A DNA stretch of 64,000 nt from Thalassobaculum litoreum DSM 18839 (lineage in GTDB: Bacteria; Pseudomonadota; Alphaproteobacteria; Thalassobaculales; Thalassobaculaceae), in contig NZ_FNBW01000008.1 in NCBI RefSeq assembly GCF_900102465.1, positions 62,001-126,000 on the forward strand. Direction: 5' to 3'. Every line of letters begins with the position of its first letter. Within the stretch, counting starts at the first letter, position 1. Positions 1-13,014 of the stretch are shown here, piece by piece. A program made the position numbers and the translations under genes. The notes under the pieces are model-generated. The model ran no database searches. It was given only the letters and a program-made list of their open reading frames with translations, and was not told the DNA's origin.

Positions 1-1262
1 GCGCAGTCTACCGCGGCGCGGGCCAGCAGGCGCAGGAACACCGCCGGCGCGCTGTTGGACAGCGGGGCGCCGCCGGAATCGTTCACCTCCAGTCGGTCGC
101 CGTCACCGTCCTGGATCCGCCAGCGGCGCAGCTCGACGGCGACCCGGCGGGCGAGCCGGCGGTCCGGGGTCACCAGGGCGGCGGTCTTGCCCGGCTGTTC
201 CAGCACCTCGCGCATCAGCAGGGCGATGATCCCGGCTTCCTCGCGCGGTGAGGCGGCGTCGATCCGGGTGATGCCGTCGAAGGCGGCCGGCGTCGGCGCG
301 TCGGCGGCGGTCGACAGGCCGCGCCAGGCCTCGGTCGTGGCCGCCGGGCGCAGGGTCTCGCGGATCAGCCGGTCGCGGCCGCCGGTCACCGACGGGGACC
401 ACTCGCGCACCTGATCCCGGTCGACGCCGAGGGTGCGCAGCAGGCTGTGCAACCCGTGCTGGGGATGGGTCGGGTCGTCGCCGATGGCGGCCCAGCTCGC
501 CGCGTCGCCGTCCCGGTCCAGCCCCGGCAGCACGATGGCGCCGGCCGGCAGCGCCAGCACCGCGCGCATCAGTTCCGTCGTCGCCGGAATCGAGCCGGTG
601 GAGCCGGCGACGATGACCGGCGTGCTCGGCGGATGGGCGCGCAGGGCGGCGGCCTCGGCCCGCATCAGGGCGTCGCGCCGGGCCATCGGGTCGATCGCCG
701 CCAGTTCCTCCAGCCGGCCGGGCCAGATCTCGGTGACGATCTTCAGGAAGGCGATGGTCTTGTCCCAATGGGCGGCATAGGCGTCCGGCGCCAGATCCTT
801 GAGCACGGCGAAATCCAGCCCGTGCATCTGCACCTCGTCGATCAGCCGGGCGAGGGCCGTCGCGAGGCGGTAGGCGTGTTCCGGGGTGTCCGGCGTCGCA
901 CTGTCGGGATCGGCACGCAGGAAGGCGGTGACCAGCCGCATCAGCTCCAGATGGCGCTGCAGGTCGGGGATCGCCGGCGGGATCTCCAGCGCGCCGGCGG
1001 CGCCGGCCTCCGAGCCCGCCTCCACGTCCAGCAGGTCCTCGTCCACGTCGGAGACGGTGGACAGCTTCGGCAGGAGCATCGGCCGTCCGTCGCCGAAGCG
1101 CAGGAAGGCGTCGGCGGCGGAGCGCACCGCGCGCCGGGTCGGCAGCAGCAGGCGCACGTCGGTCAGGGCGATCGGATCGCCTTCCACCCGCTCCCACACA
1201 CCGGCGGCCAGCCGGTCGAGGAACGGCGTGCCGATGGGGATGGTGTAGACGCGGTCGGTCAT
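1..1262 (-). CDS. addB: Double-strand break repair protein AddB (5' part only)
   Basis: N-terminal 420 residues of an AddB-type subunit of the AddAB helicase-nuclease, which processes double-strand ends for RecA-dependent repair. The frame starts with ATG at 1262 (MTDRVYTIPIGTPFLDRL) and stays open off the left edge. Visible are the alphaproteobacterial AddB-like stretch LLLPTRRAVRSAADAFLR near residue 40 and the VIVAGSTGSIPATTELMRAV segment near residue 210. The C-terminal nuclease and iron-sulfur part lies outside the window, so completeness cannot be judged. It follows murU by 32 bases on the same strand and is probably co-transcribed with the divL-tsaE-amgK-murU run; addA would be expected further left. 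Confidence 0.85.
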   Translation of the reverse strand, partial: MTDRVYTIPIGTPFLDRLAAGVWERVEGDPIALTDVRLLLPTRRAVRSAADAFLRFGDGRPMLLPKLSTVSDVDEDLLDVEAGSEAGAAGALEIPPAIPDLQRHLELMRLVTAFLRADPDSATPDTPEHAYRLATALARLIDEVQMHGLDFAVLKDLAPDAYAAHWDKTIAFLKIVTEIWPGRLEELAAIDPMARRDALMRAEAAALRAHPPSTPVIVAGSTGSIPATTELMRAVLALPAGAIVLPGLDRDGDAASWAAIGDDPTHPQHGLHSLLRTLGVDRDQVREWSPSVTGGRDRLIRETLRPAATTEAWRGLSTAADAPTPAAFDGITRIDAASPREEAGIIALLMREVLEQPGKTAALVTPDRRLARRVAVELRRWRIQDGDGDRLEVNDSGGAPLSNSAPAVFLRLLARAAVDC

Positions 1263-1294
1263 CCGGCTCCGTCGTGGTTGGCCCTTGGCGGCGT

Positions 1295-2059
1295 CTAGAA
1301 GAAGGGCACGTCGGCGAGATGGCCGGCGGCGAAGCGCAGGTTGGCGCGCTCCAGGTCGGCCGGCGTCGAGATATGGTACCAGAGCCCGTCATGCAGCGCG
1401 CCGAAAAGCCGGCCCTGCTCTTCCGCCCTGTCGTACAGCACGCGCATGGAGAACGCTCCCACGGGCGCGTCGGCGAAGATGCGCGGATGGACGATGGACA
1501 CGCCCATATAGGCGTAGGGAGCGACCCGCGCCTCGTCACGGCTGGAGATCCGGCCGATCTCGTCCATGGTGTAGTCGCCGTAGCCGTGCCAGCCGAGCAC
1601 CCGGGCGAAGGGATAGAGCAGGAGCTGGATGTCCATCTTCTCCGAGTCCCAGGTATCGGCGAAGCGGTGCAGGGCGTTGCGCATGCCGTCGAGCCAGACG
1701 CTGTCGCCGTTGACCACGAAGAACGGTTCGTCGCCGAGATGGGGCAGGGCGTGTTTCACCCCGCCGCCGGTCTCCAGCACCGCGTCCTCGTGGATGACGG
1801 TGATCGACGGGTCGCGGCGGCGCTCGACATGGCGGGCGACGTGGTCCGACAGGTAGTGGGTGTTGACCACCACGCGCTGCACACCGGCGTTCTTCAGGTG
1901 CTCCAGCGTTCGGTCGAGGATCGCCACGCCGCCGACCGGGACCATGGGCTTGGGCATGTTGTCGGTGATCGGAGACAGACGGGTCCCGCGGCCGGCGCAG
2001 AGCACCATGGCGGTCTCGGGCAGCCAGTCGGGCCGGCGGCTCAGTCCGGGCAGCAGCAT
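1295..2059 (-). CDS. murU: Nucleotidyltransferase, MurNAc-1-phosphate uridylyltransferase type
   Basis: A 254-residue sugar-phosphate nucleotidyltransferase. The signature CAGRGTRLSPITDNMPKPM near residues 21-39 is the NTP-binding loop with the catalytic lysine, followed by a Rossmann-like fold and a VVNGDSVWLDG metal-binding segment. Together with the kinase just upstream it matches the AmgK-MurU salvage route, in which MurNAc from wall turnover is phosphorylated at the anomeric position and then converted to UDP-MurNAc, by-passing de novo synthesis. That assignment rests on the amgK neighbour and family resemblance; a general NDP-sugar pyrophosphorylase cannot be excluded from sequence alone. 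ATG at 2059 is used; an internal ATG about 17 codons later is possible. Confidence 0.82.
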   Translation of the reverse strand: MLLPGLSRRPDWLPETAMVLCAGRGTRLSPITDNMPKPMVPVGGVAILDRTLEHLKNAGVQRVVVNTHYLSDHVARHVERRRDPSITVIHEDAVLETGGGVKHALPHLGDEPFFVVNGDSVWLDGMRNALHRFADTWDSEKMDIQLLLYPFARVLGWHGYGDYTMDEIGRISSRDEARVAPYAYMGVSIVHPRIFADAPVGAFSMRVLYDRAEEQGRLFGALHDGLWYHISTPADLERANLRFAAGHLADVPFF

Positions 2060-2096
2060 GCGTGTGTCCTCACCGGTCTTTCATCGTTTGATCAAT

Positions 2097-3146
2097 TTAT
2101 CGTTTGATTTCGGGGCTGATCGAGCTGGGCAGGCGCCTGTCCGGCTCGGGGATGCGGCGTACCGACGGCGGCATCTCCCGGTCCAGCCATGCCGCCACGC
2201 CGTCCAACCCGGCCCGGTCGACATCCGCCTCGATATGGGCCCAGCAGCGCGGGATATGGACCATGTAGCTGGTGCGGCCGAAGAAGCCCTGCTGGCGGCC
2301 GAACTGTCCCAGGATCTTGATCGCCCGCTGGGCGCCCAGTGCGTGATAGGCGCGCAGGAAAGCGTCCCAGTCCGCGACCTTCCGGCGCTCGCGATAACGC
2401 GCCAGCATCGCCGCCTCAAGCCCCGGCGCAAGGTCGCGGCGCGCGTCCTGAAGGAGCGAGACGAGGTCGTAGGCCGGGCTGCCGGACAGCGCGTCCTGGA
2501 AGTCGAGCAGGCCGCAGCGCGCCAGACCTTCCCGTCCTTCCAGGATCATCAGGTTGTCGACGTGGAAGTCGCGCAGCACCAGGGTGTCGGCGCCGTGGGT
2601 CATCACCGGCACGGCGTCGCGCCAGGCGCCGCGATAGGCCTCGGCCACGTCCTCGGACACGACGTCGCCCAGGGTCAGCGGGGCGTACCAGCGCAGCATC
2701 CGGTCGGCTTCCTCGACCAGCCGGCCGCCGTCATAGGGCGGGGCGGCGAAGCCGATCTGCGGCGCGCGCTCGTGCAGGTCCGCCAGCAGATCGACCGCGA
2801 TGGCGTACAGCGCCTCCTCGCTCCAGTCCCGCTCGCCCGGATCGGCCAGGATGCGGGTGAAGGTGCGGTCGCCGAAATCCTCCAGCAGCAGCAGCCCGGC
2901 GGGCACGTCCTCGGCCAGGATCGCCGGGGCGGAATAGCCGAATCGGCGCAGCTGTCCGGCGATGTCCAGGAACGGCCGCACGTCCTCCAGGGCCGGCGGC
3001 GCGTCCATCAGCACGGCGCGGGCGCCGTCGCGCACCACGCGGTGATACACCCGGTAAGACGCGTCCTTGGCCAGCAGCGTGACCTCGGCCCCGTTCCAGC
3101 CTGCGTTTTCCAGGAATGTCTCGATCTCGGTCTTGCGGTCACTCAC
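2097..3146 (-). CDS. amgK: Phosphotransferase, anomeric MurNAc/GlcNAc kinase AmgK
   Basis: Aminoglycoside-phosphotransferase-fold kinase of 349 residues. The Brenner-type catalytic segment is seen as LRDFHVDNLMIL with the metal-binding LLDFQDAL about 20 residues later. In this genomic setting (tsaE-amgK-murU-addB) the family phosphorylates MurNAc and GlcNAc for peptidoglycan recycling. I place the start at the GTG at 3146, which overlaps the tsaE stop in a GTGA junction; the open frame runs 17 codons further upstream but entirely inside tsaE, so that longer start is unlikely. Translational coupling with tsaE is implied. Confidence 0.85.
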   Translation of the reverse strand: MSDRKTEIETFLENAGWNGAEVTLLAKDASYRVYHRVVRDGARAVLMDAPPALEDVRPFLDIAGQLRRFGYSAPAILAEDVPAGLLLLEDFGDRTFTRILADPGERDWSEEALYAIAVDLLADLHERAPQIGFAAPPYDGGRLVEEADRMLRWYAPLTLGDVVSEDVAEAYRGAWRDAVPVMTHGADTLVLRDFHVDNLMILEGREGLARCGLLDFQDALSGSPAYDLVSLLQDARRDLAPGLEAAMLARYRERRKVADWDAFLRAYHALGAQRAIKILGQFGRQQGFFGRTSYMVHIPRCWAHIEADVDRAGLDGVAAWLDREMPPSVRRIPEPDRRLPSSISPEIKR

Positions 3147-3630
3147 CCGGCAGGGTTCCCGTCTCGATGTCGCCAAGGCGGCCGGCCCAGCGCCCATGGG
3201 GCGTCAGATGCGCGATCCGCCGGTCGCTTCCATGGCATATTTCGAGCGCCAGTTCGAGCCGATCCGACGGGACGGCCGCGCCGAGCCGGTCCGGCCACTC
3301 GACCAGCACCACTGCCTCGGAAAACCCCTCCGCCAGTCCCAGCTCCTCGACCTCGCCCGGATCGCCGAGCCGGTACAGGTCGCAGTGCCAGACGGTGCCG
3401 CGCTCGCCCTCGTATGGCTGGACCAGGGTGAAGGTCGGGCTCGGCACCTCGGCCTGCGGGTCGTCGAGCCAGGCGCGCACGAAGGCGCGGGCGAGCGCGC
3501 TCTTGCCCGCCCCCAGCGGTCCGGTGAGCAGGATCGCCATGCCCGGCTCCGCCCGTCCGGCGAGCAGGGCGGCAAGGCGATGGGTGGCCTCCAGATCGTC
3601 CAGGGAGAGGGGCAGCGGCAGCGATGTCAC
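3139..3630 (-). CDS. tsaE: tRNA threonylcarbamoyladenosine biosynthesis ATPase TsaE
   Basis: A 163-residue YjeE/TsaE family protein. Walker A is GPLGAGKS at residues 37-44, followed by the family motif VPSPTFTLVQ and the HCDLYRL and VEWPDRL segments. TsaE drives the ATP-dependent cycle of the TsaBD complex that makes t6A37 in ANN-decoding tRNAs. The start is a GTG at 3630 that overlaps the stop of the upstream kinase gene (GTGA), and its own stop overlaps the amgK start, so three genes are coupled. Length is normal for the family. Confidence 0.93.
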   Translation of the reverse strand: MTSLPLPLSLDDLEATHRLAALLAGRAEPGMAILLTGPLGAGKSALARAFVRAWLDDPQAEVPSPTFTLVQPYEGERGTVWHCDLYRLGDPGEVEELGLAEGFSEAVVLVEWPDRLGAAVPSDRLELALEICHGSDRRIAHLTPHGRWAGRLGDIETGTLPGE

Positions 3631-5585
3631 TCGGTCTCGTCTCCGGCCTCGTCGGTCTCGCCTCTGCGGGGATGGCGCGGCACGGTGCAGATCACCTCCG
3701 TCCCTTCGCCCGGCGCGGAGGTCAGCGTGACGGCGCCGTCATGCAGCTCGATCAGCGACTTCACCAGGGCGAGGCCGAGCCCGGCCCCGCTGGAGCGGCC
3801 GCGGCGCTCGAACCGCTCGAACACCCGGGTCTGGTCGTCCAGGGCGATGCCCACGCCGGTATCCTTGACGATGAACGCCACCATCTCGCCGCGATCCTCC
3901 ACCGACAGCATCACGTCGCCGCCCTCCGGGGTGAAGGCGATGGCGTTGGAGACCACGTTGTACAGCGCCTGGGTGAAGCGGCGCTCGTCGACCTCGATCG
4001 GCGCCAGGTCGGCGGGGCATTGCACCGATAGGCCGACGCCGCGCGCCCGCACCCGCTCGCGGGCCAGGTTCTCCACCGCGCTCGCCAGGTCGGCCGGCGC
4101 TATCGCCGTGCGCTCCAGCTCCAGATACCCGGCCTCGATGGAGGCGAGATCGAGGATGTCGTTGACCAGGCGGACCAGCCGGTTGGAGGAGCCGAGGATG
4201 GCGTTGGCATAGTCCTTCTGCCGCTCGTTCATCGGCCCGGCATATTCCTGCTCCAGCACCTCTGAGAAGCCGATGATGGCGTTCAGCGGCGTACGCAGCT
4301 CGTAGGAGACGTTGGCCAGGAACTCGCTCTTCAGCCGGTCGGCGGTCTCCAGTGCCTCGGTGCGTTCCTGCAGCGCGGTCTGCACCGCCAGAGTGTCGGT
4401 CACGTCGCGGAAGTTCAGCAGGGTGGCGCCGTCCGGCAGCGGCACGACCGCGAAGTCGAGGGCGAGGCCGTCGGTCAGGTGCACGGTGCCGCTGGTCGCC
4501 TCCCGTCCGGCCAGGTAGCTCATCCATTCCGCCTTGATGTCGGTCCAGGGCCGGTCGGTCGGGAATTTCGGGCGCATGGCCTGGAACACCACCTCCGCCG
4601 GCGGCTCCGGCTCGAGGAAGACCGGCTCCTCCTCCGTTCCCCGCAGCCCCCATTGGGTGCGGAAGGTCGGGTTCGACAGCTTCATGCGGCTGTCGACGCC
4701 GAACACCACGATGCCCTCGTAGAGATTGTCCAGGGTCTCCTGCTGCACGGCGGTTAGCGTGTTGTAAGAGCGCTCCAGGGTCAGCCGGTCGGTGACGTCC
4801 TCGAAGGTCATCAGCAGGCCGCCGAACGGATGCGGCGTGACCACCATGCGGATTGTGCTGTCGTCGGGCAGGAACAGCAGCTCCTCATGGGCGTCGATCA
4901 GGGTGGTGAACAGCCGGTTGAAGTCGTCGCGCCAGGCCCGGAAGTCGGACTGCTCCGGCAGCCGCCGGCTCTCCCGCGCCATGTCCAGCACCTCCGACAG
5001 GGTCGGGCCGACCTCCAGACGGGCCGGCTCGATCTCCCACATCAGGGCGAAGGCGGTATTGGCGAAAACCACGCGGCGGTCGGGGCCGAACACGGCGATG
5101 GCGCTGTTCAGCTTCTCCAGCACCTCCGCGTGGGCATCGACATGGCGCGCGAGGTCGGACTGGATCTGCTCCAGGCCGGTCACATCGCGGCCCATGCCGA
5201 TCGTGCCGCCGCCGGCGCTGGCCGACAGCGCGGTCTCGAAGATCTCGAACAGCCGGCGGTCGCCGTCGATCACCAGGTTTCGGCTCTCGCTCTGGACGCG
5301 ACCCGTCTCGCGGGCGCGGGTGGCCAGCCCGCTGCCGCGCTCCAGGTCGCTGGCCAGGGGCACGGCGGCAGCGTTGACGAAGCCGATCGCGCCGGTCGGG
5401 TCCCGTCGCCAGGCCGGGTTGGGAAGGGCCGCCAGGGTGGCGTCGGGCGCCAGCCGGCGAACCTGTTCAACCTCCGATTCGAGCTCGGATATCCGCAGGC
5501 GTCGCCGATGGGCCACCCAACCCAGGAGACCGGCAACCAGGCCCAGCAGCGCGATGGCGCCCCATGAAAGCGGGGTCATGGTCAC
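3627..5585 (-). CDS. divL: DivL-like PAS sensor with tyrosine in place of the kinase histidine
   Basis: A 652-residue membrane-tethered sensor: one N-terminal transmembrane helix (about 7-25), several PAS-type segments (about 50-400), a DHp region and a GHKL ATPase domain. The H-box reads ANVSYELRTPLNAIIGF, so the phospho-acceptor histidine is Tyr428 (codon at 4302-4304). The ATP-binding side looks intact: N-box NVVSNAIAFTP, G1 KDTGVGIA, G2 GAGLGLALVKS. Tyr in the H-box is the hallmark of Caulobacter DivL, a pseudo-kinase that reads DivK and controls CckA and hence CtrA, and linkage to tsaE fits. Orthology is inferred from this residue and the neighbourhood; a convergently changed PAS kinase is the alternative. 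First gene of the minus-strand run. Confidence 0.8.
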   Translation of the reverse strand: MTMTPLSWGAIALLGLVAGLLGWVAHRRRLRISELESEVEQVRRLAPDATLAALPNPAWRRDPTGAIGFVNAAAVPLASDLERGSGLATRARETGRVQSESRNLVIDGDRRLFEIFETALSASAGGGTIGMGRDVTGLEQIQSDLARHVDAHAEVLEKLNSAIAVFGPDRRVVFANTAFALMWEIEPARLEVGPTLSEVLDMARESRRLPEQSDFRAWRDDFNRLFTTLIDAHEELLFLPDDSTIRMVVTPHPFGGLLMTFEDVTDRLTLERSYNTLTAVQQETLDNLYEGIVVFGVDSRMKLSNPTFRTQWGLRGTEEEPVFLEPEPPAEVVFQAMRPKFPTDRPWTDIKAEWMSYLAGREATSGTVHLTDGLALDFAVVPLPDGATLLNFRDVTDTLAVQTALQERTEALETADRLKSEFLANVSYELRTPLNAIIGFSEVLEQEYAGPMNERQKDYANAILGSSNRLVRLVNDILDLASIEAGYLELERTAIAPADLASAVENLARERVRARGVGLSVQCPADLAPIEVDERRFTQALYNVVSNAIAFTPEGGDVMLSVEDRGEMVAFIVKDTGVGIALDDQTRVFERFERRGRSSGAGLGLALVKSLIELHDGAVTLTSAPGEGTEVICTVPRHPRRGETDEAGDETE

Positions 5586-5826
5586 GTACTCCCCTCCGGC
5601 GGCCGGGCGGATCCGGACCGCGCGCCGATGTACGGCGTTTTAATAGAATCCTTTTTCACATCCGAAGCCTAGCCGCCCGTGATCGGCAAGTCGACGCTCG
5701 CCGGAGCCGGTCCCACAATGTGCAACTGAGCGTAGCCGTGCTGCGGTGCCGTATGCTCTTCAATGGCGTATCTTTCGCCATGAGTTCAAAACGGGACGTG
5801 TGCCCGGAGCCCGATGGAGAATCGCG

Positions 5827-10446
<4,620 letters not shown>

Positions 10447-10555
10447 CCGGTTTGGCGTTTCTGCTCCGCCGGGCCCTGGTACCCCTGGGCATGACGGCGT
10501 CGGCCCCCATCTTGAGGGGAAGTATTGTTCCGTGCGCCGATCCGGGAGAGCCGAG

Positions 10556-10960
10556 ATGATTCGACACCTGCGTGCCGCCACCCTGCCTTTCGCCACCCTG
10601 CCCCTCGCCGCCCTTGCCGCCCTGCTGCTGGCGCCGTTCCTGTTCTCTCAGGCCGTCGCCCATCACGGCTGGAGCTGGACCACCGGCGGCAACATCGAGC
10701 TGACCGGCATCATCCGCGAGTCCAAGCTCGGCAACCCCCACGGGGAGCTGAAGGTTGAGGCCGAGGGAGAGGTCTGGACCGTGGAGGTCGGCCAGCCCTG
10801 GCGCAACGAGCGGGCCGGCCTGAGCGACAGCGATTTCGCCGTCGGCAACGAGATCACCATCGTCGGCGAGCCCTCGGCCGATATGGCCCAGAAGCTGCTC
10901 AAGGCCGAGATGATCATTATCTCCGGCAAGGAGTACCCGCTCTATCCGAACCGTAGCTGA
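10556..10960 (+). CDS. Exported DUF6152-type small protein
   Basis: About 134 residues. The N-terminus is a Sec signal peptide (positively charged MIRHLRA, then an alanine/leucine core, cleavage near SQAVAHHG). The mature part begins HHGWSWTTGGNIELTG and carries the repeated beta pattern typical of DUF6152 proteins, which look like small periplasmic OB-like domains of unknown function. ATG at 10556 has GGGAGAG upstream; the frame opens 8 codons earlier without a better site. It is followed after 17 bases by a small membrane protein, so the two probably form an operon. No catalytic residues are evident. Confidence 0.75.
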   Translation: MIRHLRAATLPFATLPLAALAALLLAPFLFSQAVAHHGWSWTTGGNIELTGIIRESKLGNPHGELKVEAEGEVWTVEVGQPWRNERAGLSDSDFAVGNEITIVGEPSADMAQKLLKAEMIIISGKEYPLYPNRS

Positions 10961-10977
10961 CCGGGTCGGTCCCGTCG

Positions 10978-11448
10978 GTGGAAGGCCTGCTGACCGGGCT
11001 GGCGTCGAGCGACCTCGCGACCGCGCTGCGCTTCTCGCGATGGAGCTACGCGGCGGTGAATACCGGCCACGTCCTCGGCATCGCGCTGCTGGTCGGTGGG
11101 ATCCTGCCGCTGGACCTGCGGATGCTCGGCCTGTGGCCACGGGTCGAGGCGGCCGCCCTGATCCGGGTTCTGATCCCGATGGCGACGGCGGGGCTGGTGC
11201 TGGCAGGTCTGTCGGGTGTGCTGCTCTTCGCCGTCCGGCCGCTCGACTACGCCGCCAATCCGGCCTTCCTCGCCAAGATCGGTCTGGTGTCGGTCGGCGC
11301 GGCCTCGGCGCTCTGCGCCCACTGGCTTTGGGGGCGTCGGCTTGAGCGGGCCTCGGCAAGCGCCAAGGCGCGGCTCGGCGCGGTGTCGATGCTGTGCTGG
11401 GTCGGAGCGCTGGTCGCCGGCCGGATGATCGCCTTCACCGGCGGGTGA
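10978..11448 (+). CDS. Small four-helix membrane protein (DUF6644-like)
   Basis: A 156-residue integral membrane protein with about four hydrophobic helices (near residues 25-50, 60-82, 98-118 and 130-150) and a few histidines and arginines at helix ends (NTGHVLG, HWLWGRR). It resembles the DUF6644/DUF2214 type of small membrane proteins, which have no established role. The start is a GTG at 10978, 17 bases after the exported DUF6152-like gene, implying that both act in or at the inner membrane. Family assignment is by general resemblance only. Confidence 0.65.
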   Translation: MEGLLTGLASSDLATALRFSRWSYAAVNTGHVLGIALLVGGILPLDLRMLGLWPRVEAAALIRVLIPMATAGLVLAGLSGVLLFAVRPLDYAANPAFLAKIGLVSVGAASALCAHWLWGRRLERASASAKARLGAVSMLCWVGALVAGRMIAFTGG

Positions 11449-11470
11449 GGCGGCAGCCAAGCCCCCCGGT

Positions 11471-12211
11471 TCAGCCGTCCGATTGGGCCACCGGTCCGGA
11501 CGCGCGGGCGATGTAGACGGTCTGGGTGACCGTGTCGCCCAGATAGGGATTGTCGAAGATCACCGGCTCGGCCCGGGCCTCGGCGAAGACACCGGCGAGC
11601 CGGGCGGTGAAACCGGCGTCGGGCGGATCGTCGGACCACAGGCAGAACACCCCGCCCGGCTTCAGGTGCCGGCTCAGGGCGGCGAGGCCCTCGGCCGTGT
11701 AGAAACCGGCACTGCCCTGGTCGAGCAGGAAGTCCGGCGCGTGGTCGATATCGACCAGGATGGCGTCCATCTTGCGGCCCGGCTGCTCGGGGTCGAACCC
11801 TGCCTCCGAGGCGGCCAGCGCGAAGAAATCCCCCTGCCGCAGGCGGCAGCGGGCGTCGCCGGTCAGCACGGAGCCCAAGGGCAGCATCCCGTCGCGGTGC
11901 CAGTCGATCACCGCGTCCAGCATGTCGACCACGATCAGCGAGGCGACGTGGGCGTGCTCCAGCACCGTCGCCGCCGTGTAGCCGAGGCCGAGCCCGCCGA
12001 CCACCACGTCCGGCGCCGCCGTGCGGCAATCGGCGAGGCCCAGCCGCGCCAGGGCGACCTCCGAGGCGGTGAAATGGCTCGACATCAGGAAGGCGTCGCC
12101 GAGCTTGATCTCCAGCACCTCCTGGCCGAGCCGCAGGTCGTGGCGGCGGCGCAGGCTCAGCGCGCCGATCGGCGTCACGCGGTAGTCCAGCTCTTCGAAG
12201 ATCGGGTTCAT
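11471..12211 (-). CDS. Spermidine-synthase-like SAM-dependent methyltransferase-fold protein
   Basis: About 246 residues with a Rossmann SAM-binding motif VVGGLGLGYTAATVLEH, the acidic post-II segment IVVDMLDAVIDWH and DAILVDIDHAPD. It resembles the spermidine synthase superfamily of stand-alone proteins, but lacks the paired polyamine-binding aspartates and N-terminal beta hairpin of the true SpeE found at 45612. The substrate is unknown. The frame allows five more codons at 12226; MNPIFEELDYR at 12211 is the likelier start. Its stop lies 22 bases from the convergent membrane protein gene. Confidence 0.7.
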   Translation of the reverse strand: MNPIFEELDYRVTPIGALSLRRRHDLRLGQEVLEIKLGDAFLMSSHFTASEVALARLGLADCRTAAPDVVVGGLGLGYTAATVLEHAHVASLIVVDMLDAVIDWHRDGMLPLGSVLTGDARCRLRQGDFFALAASEAGFDPEQPGRKMDAILVDIDHAPDFLLDQGSAGFYTAEGLAALSRHLKPGGVFCLWSDDPPDAGFTARLAGVFAEARAEPVIFDNPYLGDTVTQTVYIARASGPVAQSDG

Positions 12212-12315
12212 ACGGCTTCCTACCATGACGGCGCCGTCGGCGCGACGACTGGACCCGGCCGCGGCCGGCCCTAGGTTCGGTGACCGGGACCGGCGGCTAT
12301 TCGAGAGAGGACATC

Positions 12316-12891
12316 ATGACCCGCAGTGCGACCGCCCTGCTCACGATCTGTTTCCTGGCCGCGTTGGCGCTCCCCACCGTGGCGCGGGCCGGCGCCGAGG
12401 GCTGGGAGGCGATGCGCCGACCCGGGGCGATCGCCCTGATGCGCCACGCCTATGCGCCCGGAACCGGCGATCCGGACAACTTCACCCTTGGCGACTGCTC
12501 GACCCAGCGCACCCTGAACGACGAGGGTCGCGCCCAGGCCCGCCGGATCGGCGAGGCGTTCCGACGCAACGGGATCGAGGTGGACGCGGTGCTGACCAGC
12601 CAATGGTGCCGGTCGGCGGAGACGGCCGAGCTGCTCGGCCTGGGGACGCCGGAGCCGATGCCGTCGCTGAACTCGTTCTTCGATGCCCGGCAGCGCCGCG
12701 CGGAGCAGACCGAGGCGACCCTTGCCTTCCTGCGCAGCCGTCCGGAGGACCACCGCCTGGTCCTGGTCACCCATCAGGTGAACATCACCGCGCTCACCGG
12801 TCGCGGAACCGCGTCGGGCGAGTTCGTCGTCATCGACCTGACCCCAACTGGCGAGGTCGAGGTTCTCGGCGAGGTCCTGGTCGGCCGGTGA
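12316..12891 (+). CDS. Exported histidine phosphatase family protein
   Basis: A 191-residue member of the phosphoglycerate-mutase-like superfamily. After a Sec signal peptide (to about residue 25, ALPTVARA) comes the RHG-like motif LMRHAYAPGT with catalytic His44, then DEGRAQARRIGE, the TSQWCRSAETAELL arginine segment and the second histidine in LVLVTHQVNITALTG. Periplasmic phosphatases of this type are small and of unknown substrate. ATG at 12316 follows a GAGAGAGGA ribosome-binding stretch. Transcribed alone between divergent and co-directional neighbours. Confidence 0.83.
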   Translation: MTRSATALLTICFLAALALPTVARAGAEGWEAMRRPGAIALMRHAYAPGTGDPDNFTLGDCSTQRTLNDEGRAQARRIGEAFRRNGIEVDAVLTSQWCRSAETAELLGLGTPEPMPSLNSFFDARQRRAEQTEATLAFLRSRPEDHRLVLVTHQVNITALTGRGTASGEFVVIDLTPTGEVEVLGEVLVGR

Positions 12892-13014
12892 GCGTGGAAC
12901 CGCGCCGCAGAGGTCCCGGCCTGCTGGGCGTGCGCGGCCGATACGGTCTTCTTGATGGGAGGCGTGCGATCCGACACTCTGCCCCGAACAAGAACGAGGA
13001 TCGGGGAGAGGTCG

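Noticed and set aside
11471-12211. A second true spermidine synthase
   Set aside because: It has the SAM-binding loop but not the polyamine-site aspartate motif or the N-terminal beta domain of SpeE at 45612.
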